Of a DNA stretch of 64,000 nt, positions 34,592-41,827 are shown piece after piece. The notes beneath the pieces were generated by a model, which was not told the DNA's origin, ran no database searches, and was given only the letters and a program-made list of their open reading frames with translations. The position numbers were made by a program, and so were the translations under genes. How positions within the stretch are numbered: the stretch's first letter is position 1; each line of letters starts with the position of its first letter. Origin of the DNA: Actinomadura physcomitrii (GTDB lineage: Bacteria > Actinomycetota > Actinomycetes > Streptosporangiales > Streptosporangiaceae); contig NZ_WBMS02000021.1 in assembly GCF_008923205.2 (NCBI RefSeq), forward strand, positions 1-64,000, given 5' to 3'.

Positions 34592-36307
34592 ATGACCGAC
34601 ACGCTGACGGGCGGTCCCCCGGCCGCGGGGGCGGGCTCCCCCGCGGCCGGCTGGCGGTGCTGCCCCGGCTGCCGGAGCGTGACGTACGGGCGGACGCTCG
34701 AACGCAACCTGCGGGTCTGCCCGGAGTGCGGGCGGCACCAGCCGCTCACGGCCCCGGAACGGCTCGCCATGCTGCTGGACGAGGGGTCGGTCGTCACGTT
34801 CGAGCCCGAGCTCGCCGACACCGATCCGCTCGGCTTCACCGACACGCTCCCCTACGGCGAGCGGCGCGCGACGGCGCGGGCCAGAACCGGGCTGACGGAG
34901 GCCGTGCTGTGCGCCACCGGCACCCTGGGCGGGAGGCCGGTGGTCGCGGCGGTGATGGACTTCCGGTTCATGGGCGGCAGCCTCGGCGGCGGCGTCGGCG
35001 AGCTGATCACCCAGGCCGGCGAGCTGGCCCTGCGCGAGCGCCGCCCGCTGCTGATCGTGAGCGCCTCGGGCGGCGCGCGCATGCAGGAGGGCGCTCTGTC
35101 GCTGATGCAGATGGCCAAGACCAGCCAGATGCTGGGGCGGCTGGACGAGGCGGGCCTGCTCACCGTCTCGCTGGTCACCGACCCGACGTTCGGCGGCGTG
35201 GCCGCCTCGTTCGCGACCCTGGCCGACGTGGTCGTCGCCGAGCCCGGCGCCCGGCTCGGCTTCGCCGGGCCGCGGGTGATCGAGCAGACCATCCGGCGGC
35301 CGCTGCCCACCGGCTTCCAGACCGCCGAGTTCCTGCTGGAGCGCGGGCTCATCGACCTGATCTGCCCGCGCGGCGAGCTGCGGGCGACGCTCGCGCGGCT
35401 GGTGGAGATGGGGCGGCCGTCGCCCGAGCCGGTCCCCCGGCCCGGCCGGGCAGGGGCCGCCGCGCTGGTGACCGACCCCGCCGAGCTGCCCGAACGCGAC
35501 CCGTGGGAGACCGTCCGCCGGGCCCGCGACCTCGGCCGGCCGAGCACGCTCGACTACGCGCGGCTGGCCTTCGACGACTTCCTCGAGCTGCACGGCGACC
35601 GCCTCGGCAAGGACTGCCCCGCGATCGTCGGCGGCCCCGCGCTGCTCGGCGGCACGCCGGTGATGCTGGTGGGCACGCAGAAGGGCCACACGGTCGGCGA
35701 GCTCACCGCGCGCGAGTTCGGCATGGCCTCGCCCGCCGGGTACCGCAAGGCCGCCCGGCTGATGCGGCTGGCGGGCAAGCTCGGCCTGCCGGTGGTGACC
35801 CTGATCGACACGCCGGGCGCGCATCCGGGCCTGGAGGCCGAGGAGAACGGGCAGGCGTTCGCCATCGCCGAGAACCTGCGGCTCATGGCCGGGCTTGCGG
35901 TGCCGTCGGTCGCGGTGGTGACCGGCGAGGGCGGCAGCGGGGGCGCGCTCGCGCTCGCCGTCGCGGACCGGGTGCTGATGCACGCCGACGCCGTGTACTC
36001 GGTGATCAGCCCGGAGGGATGCGCGGCGATCCTCTGGAACGACGCGGCCGCGGCGCCGCGCGCCGCCGCCGCGCTGGGCGTCGACTCGGCGCGGCTGCTG
36101 CGGCTGGGCGTGGTCGACGCGGTGATCCCGGAGCCGGGGCCCGGCGCGCCGGACGACGCCCTCGCCACCGCCGAACGGCTGCGGGACGCGCTGCTGACGG
36201 TCCTCGCCGACCTGACCCGTACCCCCGCCGCCGAGCGCGGCGCACGCAGGTACGCCCGATTTCGCGCGTTCGGCGCGAACCCGACGGAAGGAGGACCCGC
36301 GCGATGA
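34592..36307 (+). CDS. Acetyl-CoA carboxylase carboxyltransferase, AccD-AccA fusion
   Basis: A 571-residue protein joining both carboxyltransferase subunits. The N-terminal half (about 20-290) is AccD-like with a zinc-ribbon (CCPGC, then CPECG) and LIVSASGGARMQEGALSLMQ. The C-terminal half (about 300-560) is AccA-like: LDYARLAFDDFLELHGDRLG, VTLIDTPGAHPGLEAEENGQ and GGSGGALALAVADRVLM. It transfers CO2 from carboxybiotin to acetyl-CoA, making malonyl-CoA extender units. Such fused carboxylases occur in several aromatic polyketide clusters. It is coupled to the BCCP gene by an ATGA overlap. Confidence 0.9.
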   Translation: MTDTLTGGPPAAGAGSPAAGWRCCPGCRSVTYGRTLERNLRVCPECGRHQPLTAPERLAMLLDEGSVVTFEPELADTDPLGFTDTLPYGERRATARARTGLTEAVLCATGTLGGRPVVAAVMDFRFMGGSLGGGVGELITQAGELALRERRPLLIVSASGGARMQEGALSLMQMAKTSQMLGRLDEAGLLTVSLVTDPTFGGVAASFATLADVVVAEPGARLGFAGPRVIEQTIRRPLPTGFQTAEFLLERGLIDLICPRGELRATLARLVEMGRPSPEPVPRPGRAGAAALVTDPAELPERDPWETVRRARDLGRPSTLDYARLAFDDFLELHGDRLGKDCPAIVGGPALLGGTPVMLVGTQKGHTVGELTAREFGMASPAGYRKAARLMRLAGKLGLPVVTLIDTPGAHPGLEAEENGQAFAIAENLRLMAGLAVPSVAVVTGEGGSGGALALAVADRVLMHADAVYSVISPEGCAAILWNDAAAAPRAAAALGVDSARLLRLGVVDAVIPEPGPGAPDDALATAERLRDALLTVLADLTRTPAAERGARRYARFRAFGANPTEGGPAR

Positions 36308-36891
36308 TGGTGGATGGCGGCGGCGACAACGGCCGGCTACTGACCACGGAACTGGCCGACGCATGGCTGCCGGTGTTCGACCGGGGCGGCGAGACGAGCC
36401 CCAGGCAGCTCCTGCGGGAGGCCGCCGCCGTGGTCGCCGAGCTGCTCGCGCTGCGCGGCGAGCGGCCGACGACGTTCAACGTGCGGATCGGAGACGTCTC
36501 GATCGAACTGGGCTGGGCTCCGCCGCCACCGGCCGCCGCGGCGGCCTCGGCCGCGGCCCCGGCCGCGGTGCCCGCTCCCGCCGGCGCTCCCGCTCCCGCG
36601 CCGGAGGCCGAGGCCGCCGCCGAGCCGGAGCCCGCCGAGGAGGGCGAACCCGTGACGGCGCCCACCGTGGGCGTCTTCTACCGGGCGCCCTCGCCCGGCG
36701 CCGACCCGTTCGTGCGCGAGGGCGAGACGGTCGCGGCGGGGCAGCAGCTCGGGATCGTCGAGGCCATGAAGCTGATGATCCCGGTGGAGGCGGACCGCGC
36801 CGGGACGGTCACCCGGGTGCTCCGCGCGGACGGCGACGCCGTCGAGTACGCCGAGCCGCTGTTCCTGCTGGCCCCCGTCGAGGTGGGCTGA
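36304..36891 (+). CDS. accB: Biotin carboxyl carrier protein
   Basis: A 195-residue BCCP. The N-terminal ~70 residues are helical, then a long Ala/Pro/Glu-rich flexible linker (about 72-115), then the biotinyl domain TVGVFYRAPSPGADPFVREG with the biotinylation site IVEAMKLMIPVEAD (Lys156). It shuttles carboxybiotin between the AccC-like carboxylase and the AccD-AccA fusion. The linker is of normal BCCP type. One base separates its stop from the accC start. Confidence 0.9.
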   Translation: MMVDGGGDNGRLLTTELADAWLPVFDRGGETSPRQLLREAAAVVAELLALRGERPTTFNVRIGDVSIELGWAPPPPAAAAASAAAPAAVPAPAGAPAPAPEAEAAAEPEPAEEGEPVTAPTVGVFYRAPSPGADPFVREGETVAAGQQLGIVEAMKLMIPVEADRAGTVTRVLRADGDAVEYAEPLFLLAPVEVG

Positions 36892-36892
36892 G

Positions 36893-38239
36893 ATGTTCTC
36901 CTCCGTCCTGATCGCCAACCGCGGCGAGATCGCCGTCCGGGTCGCCCGGGCCTGCCGCGAACTCGGCGTGCGCACGGTGGCCGTGGCCTCGACCGAGGAC
37001 CGCGGCTCGGCCGTCACCCGGCTGGCCGACGCCACGGTGCAGATCGGCCCGGCGCCCGCCCGGCGCAGCTACCTGAACGCCGCCGCGGTGATCCAGTCGG
37101 CGCTGCAGACCGGCGCCGAGGCGGTGCATCCCGGCTACGGGTTCCTGTCCGAGGACGCCGACTTCGCCGAGGCGTGCGCGGAGAGCGGGCTGGCCTTCAT
37201 CGGGCCGCCCGCCGGCGTGATGCGGCGGCTCGGCGACAAGTCGACCGCGCGCGCCGCCATGGCCGAGGCGGGCCTGCCGCTGCTGCCCGGCGCGGTCGAG
37301 CCGGTGCGCGACCTGGCCGAGGCCCGGCGGCTCGCGGACGAGATCGGCCTCCCATTGATCATCAAGGCGGTCGCGGGCGGCGGCGGCCGCGGCATGCGCA
37401 TCGTCGAGTCGATGGACGGCCTCGACGCCGCGTACCGGGAGACCACCGCGAACGCGCTGACCCTGTTCGGGGACGGCCGCGTCTACATGGAGCGCTACCT
37501 GGCGGGCGCGCGGCACGTGGAGATCCAGGTGCTGTGCGACGGGCACGGCAACGGCGTGCACCTGGGCGAGCGCGACTGCTCGGTGCAGCGCCGCCACCAG
37601 AAGCTGATCGAGGAGACCCCGGCCCCGGGGCTGCCGCGCGAGCTCACCGAGCGGATGGCGGCCGCGGCGGTCCGGGCGGCGCTGGCGGCCGGCTACGTCG
37701 GCGCGGGCACCTTCGAGTTCCTGGTCGCGCCGGACGGCGGCTTCTACTTCATGGAGGTCAACTGCCGCATCCAGGTCGAGCACCCGGTCACCGAGGCGGT
37801 CACCGGGATCGACCTGGTCCAGGAGCAGCTGAGGATCGCCGCCGGGGACCGGCTCGCGTTCACCCAGGCGGACGTCCGGCCGCGCGGCGCGGCGATCGAG
37901 TGCCGGATCAACGCCGAGGACCCGGCGCGCGCGTTCGCTCCGACGCCAGGCACGCTGGAGGAGTTCGCGCCGCCCTCGGGGCCGTTCGTGCGGGTGGACA
38001 CGCACGCCCATCCGGGCTATCGCATCCCGGCGGCCTACGACTCGCTGCTCGCCAAGCTCATCGTGTGGGGCCCGGACCGCGACGCGGCCCTGACGCGCAT
38101 GCGGGCGGCGCTCGGCGAGTTCACCGTGACGGGTCGCGGCGTCCGCACCACCATCGGCTTCCTCGACTCGGTACTGGCCGACCGGCGGTTCCAGGAGGCC
38201 GCGCACGACACGGGCTTCCTGGCCTCGTTCACCGGCTGA
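36893..38239 (+). CDS. accC: Biotin carboxylase subunit
   Basis: A 448-residue ATP-grasp enzyme: VLIANRGEIAVRVARACREL at the N-terminus, EAVHPGYGFLSEDADFAEAC, ATP-binding KAVAGGGGRGMRIVE, RHVEIQVLCDGHGNGVHLGE, RDCSVQRRHQKLIEETPAP, and the biotin/bicarbonate residues in FMEVNCRIQVEHPVTE. Canonical members read NTRLQVEH; here CRIQVEH is a small change next to the catalytic site. It carboxylates biotin on the adjacent BCCP. Together the three genes raise malonyl-CoA supply when the cluster is on. Confidence 0.92.
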   Translation: MFSSVLIANRGEIAVRVARACRELGVRTVAVASTEDRGSAVTRLADATVQIGPAPARRSYLNAAAVIQSALQTGAEAVHPGYGFLSEDADFAEACAESGLAFIGPPAGVMRRLGDKSTARAAMAEAGLPLLPGAVEPVRDLAEARRLADEIGLPLIIKAVAGGGGRGMRIVESMDGLDAAYRETTANALTLFGDGRVYMERYLAGARHVEIQVLCDGHGNGVHLGERDCSVQRRHQKLIEETPAPGLPRELTERMAAAAVRAALAAGYVGAGTFEFLVAPDGGFYFMEVNCRIQVEHPVTEAVTGIDLVQEQLRIAAGDRLAFTQADVRPRGAAIECRINAEDPARAFAPTPGTLEEFAPPSGPFVRVDTHAHPGYRIPAAYDSLLAKLIVWGPDRDAALTRMRAALGEFTVTGRGVRTTIGFLDSVLADRRFQEAAHDTGFLASFTG

Positions 38240-38255
38240 GGAACGCGCGGACGAC

Positions 38256-38290
38256 GATGATGCGGGCCGCCCCGGGCGGCCCGCATCATC
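38256..38290. terminator. Perfect terminator hairpin after accC
   Basis: A 16-bp perfect stem (38256-38271 and 38275-38290) with a 3-base loop lies between the convergent accC and 3-dehydrase genes. It serves both strands by symmetry. Confidence 0.85.
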
Positions 38291-38325
38291 TCCTGCCCCG
38301 CGTCATGTCCGCACGGCCGTGCGGA

Positions 38326-39627
38326 TCAGTGGCGGCCGGACACGAACTCCTTGATCGAGCCGGCCATGTAGTCGACCATCTCGCCGGTGAGCCGGGGGTG
38401 CACCCCGATCCAGAACGAGCTCTCGGTGATGGTGTCGCTGTTGGTCAGGTCGCCGACGATCCGGTGCGGCCGGTCGAGGTAGGCGGGGTGGCGGGTGAGG
38501 TTGCTCGCGAAGAACCGCCGCGTGCCGATCCGGCGCGCCTCCAGGAAGTCCACCAGCTCCTTGCGGGTGAACGGGGCGTCCGGGCGGACGGTGAGCACGA
38601 ACCCGAACCAGCTCGGGTCGCTGCCGGGCGTGGCGGACGGCAGGAGCAGGCCGGGCAGCCCGTCCAGCGCCTCGCGGAGCCGTCGCCAGTTGCGCCGCCT
38701 GGCGTCCACGAAGTCGGGGAGCTTCTCCAGCTGCGTGAGCCCCAGGGCGCCCTGCAGGTCCGTCGCCTTCAGGTTGTAGCCCACGTGCGAGAAGATGTAC
38801 TTGTGGTCGTAGCCGTGCGGCAGATCGCCCATCTGGTACGAGAACCGCTTCATGCACTTGTTGTCCTCGCCCGGCTCGCACCAGCAGTCGCGGCCCCAGT
38901 CGCGCAGTGACTCGATGATGCGGGCGAGCGCGAGGTTGTCGGTGAGCACGCAGCCGCCCTCGCCCATCGTGAGGTGATGGGCCGGGTAGAAGCTCACCGT
39001 CGCGAAGTCGCCGAACGTCCCGGTGAGCCTGCCCCGGTAGGTCGAGCCGACCGCGTCGCAGTTGTCCTCCACCAGGAACAGCTCGCGCTCCTCCGCGAGC
39101 GCGGCGATCTCGGCGACCTCGAACGGGTTGCCGAGCGCGTGCGCCATCATGATGGCGCGGGTGCGCGGCCCGATCGCCTCGGCGACGCGCTCGGCCGTGG
39201 CGTTGTACGTGCCGAGCTCGACGTCCACGAAGACCGGCGTGAGCCCGTTCTGCACGATGGGGTTCACGGTCGTGGGGAAGCCCGCCGCCACCGTGATGAC
39301 CTCGTCGCCCGGCTCCAGCCGGCGGTCCTCGAGCAGCGGCGAGGTGAGCGCCGACGCGGCCAGCAGATTGGCCGACGATCCCGAATTCACCAGATGGGCC
39401 TTGCGCAGGCCGTAGTACCGCGCGAATCGGCTCTCGAATTTCCGGGACGCGCCGCCGGTGTTGATGCGCAGCTCCAGGGCCGCTTCGACGAGCGCGATCC
39501 GGTCGTCCTCGGCGAGCACGGCCCCGGCCGGCAGCAGCGGCGTCACGCCCGGTTTGAAATCGTCCTCAGCGGCCACTTCCTGGTGGTACTTGCGGGCCAG
39601 CTCCAGCAGGAGCTCCTTGGTCGTCAT
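38326..39627 (-). CDS. NDP-4-keto-6-deoxyhexose 3-dehydrase (PLP/PMP, His type)
   Basis: A 433-residue member of the DegT/DnrJ/EryC1 fold. The segment SFYPAHHLTMGEGG has His217 where aminotransferases have the PLP-binding Lys, the mark of C3-dehydrases such as ColD, RfbH, SpnQ and UrdQ. Other marks: AHLVNSGSSANLLAASALTS, VEDNCDAVGSTYRG and YNLKATDLQGALGLTQLE. With PMP and an electron donor it removes the C3 hydroxyl, giving 3-deoxy sugars. After 2-deoxygenation by the enzyme at 53980-55461, this yields 2,3,6-trideoxyhexoses (rhodinose/amicetose types). No dedicated iron-sulfur reductase is in the window; relatives like SpnQ borrow cellular ferredoxin/flavodoxin. GGAGGGAAGG lies before the ATG. 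Confidence 0.9.
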   Translation of the reverse strand: MTTKELLLELARKYHQEVAAEDDFKPGVTPLLPAGAVLAEDDRIALVEAALELRINTGGASRKFESRFARYYGLRKAHLVNSGSSANLLAASALTSPLLEDRRLEPGDEVITVAAGFPTTVNPIVQNGLTPVFVDVELGTYNATAERVAEAIGPRTRAIMMAHALGNPFEVAEIAALAEERELFLVEDNCDAVGSTYRGRLTGTFGDFATVSFYPAHHLTMGEGGCVLTDNLALARIIESLRDWGRDCWCEPGEDNKCMKRFSYQMGDLPHGYDHKYIFSHVGYNLKATDLQGALGLTQLEKLPDFVDARRRNWRRLREALDGLPGLLLPSATPGSDPSWFGFVLTVRPDAPFTRKELVDFLEARRIGTRRFFASNLTRHPAYLDRPHRIVGDLTNSDTITESSFWIGVHPRLTGEMVDYMAGSIKEFVSGRH

Positions 39628-39670
39628 CGCCTTCCCTCCGCCGGGTTGCCGTCCCACCCTGCCCGCCGCT

Positions 39671-39689
39671 GCTCGAGGTCATCTCGAGC
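39671..39689. promoter_or_regulatory. Inverted repeat upstream of the 3-dehydrase gene
   Basis: Perfect 7-bp arms (GCTCGAG/CTCGAGC) around GTCAT, 44 bases upstream of the 3-dehydrase start and just downstream of the terminator of the preceding operon. This is the right place for an operator of that gene. Confidence 0.4.
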
Positions 39690-39717
39690 GGCGACAGAGG
39701 CCGCGGCGTCCGCCGGA

Positions 39718-39762
39718 CCTCGGCCACCGCGCCCGACGGGGGGACCGGCGCGGTGGCCGAGG
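39718..39762. terminator. Terminator after the small membrane peptide gene
   Basis: Perfect 16-bp inverted repeat (39718-39733 and 39747-39762) with a 13-base loop, beginning 17 bases after the stop of the 28-residue gene on the minus strand. It would close the GT5-epimerase-peptide operon before the 3-dehydrase promoter. Confidence 0.75.
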
Positions 39763-39778
39763 GGCTCTGCGGGACCGG

Positions 39779-39865
39779 CTATTTCTTGTTCCTGTTGTTC
39801 TTGACATTGCTGTACAGGAAAAGCACGATCCCGATGACCACGACAACGTACCAGTATGGTTCCAC
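39779..39865 (-). CDS. 28-residue single-helix membrane peptide
   Basis: From a GTG at 39865 the minus strand encodes 28 residues: a short EPYWY start, a 13-residue hydrophobic run (VVVVIGIVLFLYS) and a basic, Asn-rich tail (NVKNNRNKK) before TAG. This is a tail-in, one-helix membrane peptide by the positive-inside rule. AAGGAA lies nine bases upstream. Support: the codons used (AAC, AAG, AAA, AAT) are AT-rich unlike chance ORFs in this genome; the helix plus charged tail is coherent; and a strong terminator follows 17 bases after the stop. No family is recognised. It may be an assembly, transport or regulatory micropeptide. Confidence 0.5.
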   Translation of the reverse strand: MEPYWYVVVVIGIVLFLYSNVKNNRNKK

Positions 39866-39980
39866 CGTCCCATTTCCTTCCCATTGTGGAAGCCCGCGTT
39901 CTCAGCATCGCCGGGTGCCGGATTGTTCGCCAGATCGGTCCGTCACCGATCGCGTGTGACAGAACTACTGTGGTGCCGCG

Positions 39981-40580
39981 CTAACCGACGGGAAGCTGTC
40001 CGTACAGCGCGATGCATTCCTCATATGAGGCCAGCAGCCCGTCGCGCATCGCCTCCTCGACGGTGGGCGCGGAGGCGTCCTTCGGGGACACGATGGGCTC
40101 CCCGTCGATGCCCCAGGGCAGCGCGAGCGCCGGGTCGAACGGGTTGATGTCCAGCTGGGTGCCGGGCACGTAGGCGGTCGAGCAGAGGTAGCTCACGCAC
40201 GCGTCGTCGGTGAGCGCGACGAACCCGTGCCCCAGGCCCTCGGCGATGAACACCGACCGCCCGGACTCGGCGTCCAGCACCGACGTGTCGTAGTGGCCGA
40301 AGGTGGGCGAGCCGACGCGCAGGTCGACGACGAAGTCGCGAACCGCGCCGCGCGGGCAGCCGACCACCTTGGCCTGGGCGGGCGGGATCAGGACGCCGTG
40401 GATGCCGCGCACGACGCCGCGCCGCGACACCGAATGGTTGACCTGGGCGGGCGTGAAGCGGTGCCCCACCTCCGCGAGCGCCTCGTGCTTGAAGGACTCG
40501 TAGAAGCAGCCGCGCTCATCGCGCAGCTGCCGCGGCTCGATCAGGAAGCTGTCCGGGACCTTGAGCGGCGTGATCTCCAT
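39981..40580 (-). CDS. dTDP-4-keto-6-deoxyhexose epimerase (RmlC family)
   Basis: A 199-residue cupin. MEITPLKVPDSFLIEPRQLR is the family's usual opening, followed by DERGCFYESFKHEALAEVGH, NHSVSRRGVVRGIHG (catalytic His61) and a late CSTAYVPGTQLDINPFDPAL with the conserved Tyr. It inverts C5, or C3 and C5, of the 4-keto sugar, so L-sugars (for example L-rhodinose) can be made alongside D-sugars. Its first 65 bases overlap the end of the GT5 gene, which is a long overlap for this cluster. The family-conserved N-terminus supports the start. Confidence 0.9.
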   Translation of the reverse strand: MEITPLKVPDSFLIEPRQLRDERGCFYESFKHEALAEVGHRFTPAQVNHSVSRRGVVRGIHGVLIPPAQAKVVGCPRGAVRDFVVDLRVGSPTFGHYDTSVLDAESGRSVFIAEGLGHGFVALTDDACVSYLCSTAYVPGTQLDINPFDPALALPWGIDGEPIVSPKDASAPTVEEAMRDGLLASYEECIALYGQLPVG

Positions 40581-41709
40581 GCTCGCGGAGCGTAGGTTCG
40601 GCCGCTCGAACCTCGGTCTCGGTCGCCTCGGCCCGCAGCCGTTCCGCCACCGCGGCCGTCGACGGCAGCTCCCGCACCTCCCGGGCGAGCCGGCGCGCGG
40701 CCCGCGCGTAGGACGGCTCGTTCAGCACCCGCAGGGCCGCCCGCTCGACCTCCGCCGGGGCCGCGCGGGAGGCGAGCACGACACCGCAGCCGGGCGCCGC
40801 GACCCGGCCGGCCGTGGGGAAGTGATCGGTCATCTGCGGCAGCATCACCTGCGGGACGCCGGCGGCCACCGCGGCCATCGCCGTGCCCGTGCCGCCGTGG
40901 TGGACCACCAGGTCGCAGGTGTCCAGCGTCGGGTGCAGCGGGGTCCAGCCGGCGTGCACGACCCCGTCCGGGAGCCTCCCGAGCTCCGGGACGAGCGCGT
41001 CCGCCAGCCCGACGATCACCTCCAGCCCGCCCGCCGCGAGCCGCCGGACGATCTCGACGAGGTCGCCCGCCCTGCCGTGCTCGACCACGACGCTGCCGAA
41101 GGTCACCAGCACCCGCGGGGCCGCCGGCGCCGGCGGTTGCCGGCGACGGGTCGGCCCGTGGTAGCCGGTCGGCCGCATCGCCATGCCGGCCGTCCCGCCC
41201 GGCCACAGGCTCGGCGGCGACGGATGGACGGACGCGATCGGCCGCGGCAGCCGCCCCAGCGCCTCGCTCCCGCCCGCCGCGTGCCGCTCCAGCGGCGGCA
41301 GCCCCCAGGCGTGCTCGATCCACGGGACGCCCGCCTCGGCGGCCGCGATCCGGCCGGCGAACTCGCACGGCTCGCTGACGACCACGTCCGGACCGAACGC
41401 GCCGACGAGCCCGCGCATCCCCGCCAGCGCCCGCCCGGCCAGCATTCCCCAGCCGCGGCCGCTCGCCTCGAGTGCGGCGTCCACCGGTCCGGACGCGAAG
41501 TCCACCCCGCTGGCGGCGGCGTACTCGCCGTCCCCGATGCCGCTCGGCACGACCGCCACCGGCAGCCCGGCACCGGTGATCACCGGCGCGAACCCCGGCA
41601 CCGGCGTCGCGACGAGCACCTCGTCGCCGCCGCAGCGCAGGGCCCACGCCAGTCCGACGAGCGGATGGAAGTGCCCGACCATCGGAACCGCGGTGAAGAG
41701 CACTTTCAA
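40516..41709 (-). CDS. Family-1 glycosyltransferase GT5
   Basis: A 397-residue GT-B enzyme: KVLFTAVPMVGHFHPLVGLA, FGPDVVVSEPCEFAGRIAAA, RVLVTFGSVVVEHGRAGDLV and the donor block DLVVHHGGTGTAMAAVAAGV. It is clearly more distant from the GT1-GT4 block, with a different mid-region (WIEHAWGLPPLERHAAGG). The last ~20 residues overlap the epimerase gene and look unconserved, so the natural C-terminus may have been extended by read-through into the neighbour. It probably transfers a deoxysugar to the aglycone or to an earlier sugar. Confidence 0.88.
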   Translation of the reverse strand: MKVLFTAVPMVGHFHPLVGLAWALRCGGDEVLVATPVPGFAPVITGAGLPVAVVPSGIGDGEYAAASGVDFASGPVDAALEASGRGWGMLAGRALAGMRGLVGAFGPDVVVSEPCEFAGRIAAAEAGVPWIEHAWGLPPLERHAAGGSEALGRLPRPIASVHPSPPSLWPGGTAGMAMRPTGYHGPTRRRQPPAPAAPRVLVTFGSVVVEHGRAGDLVEIVRRLAAGGLEVIVGLADALVPELGRLPDGVVHAGWTPLHPTLDTCDLVVHHGGTGTAMAAVAAGVPQVMLPQMTDHFPTAGRVAAPGCGVVLASRAAPAEVERAALRVLNEPSYARAARRLAREVRELPSTAAVAERLRAEATETEVRAAEPTLREHGDHAAQGPGQLPDRAAAAAR

Positions 41710-41827
41710 CGCCAGGCACCTCCCAAGGTGTCGTGCCCAAAGCTTCGGCCGCGGCGCTCAAGCGCCCCTCGAGCACCCCTCAAGGCCGCCTCGGGCCGCG
41801 TGGGGGCCGCGACCGGCATGGCGGGGG

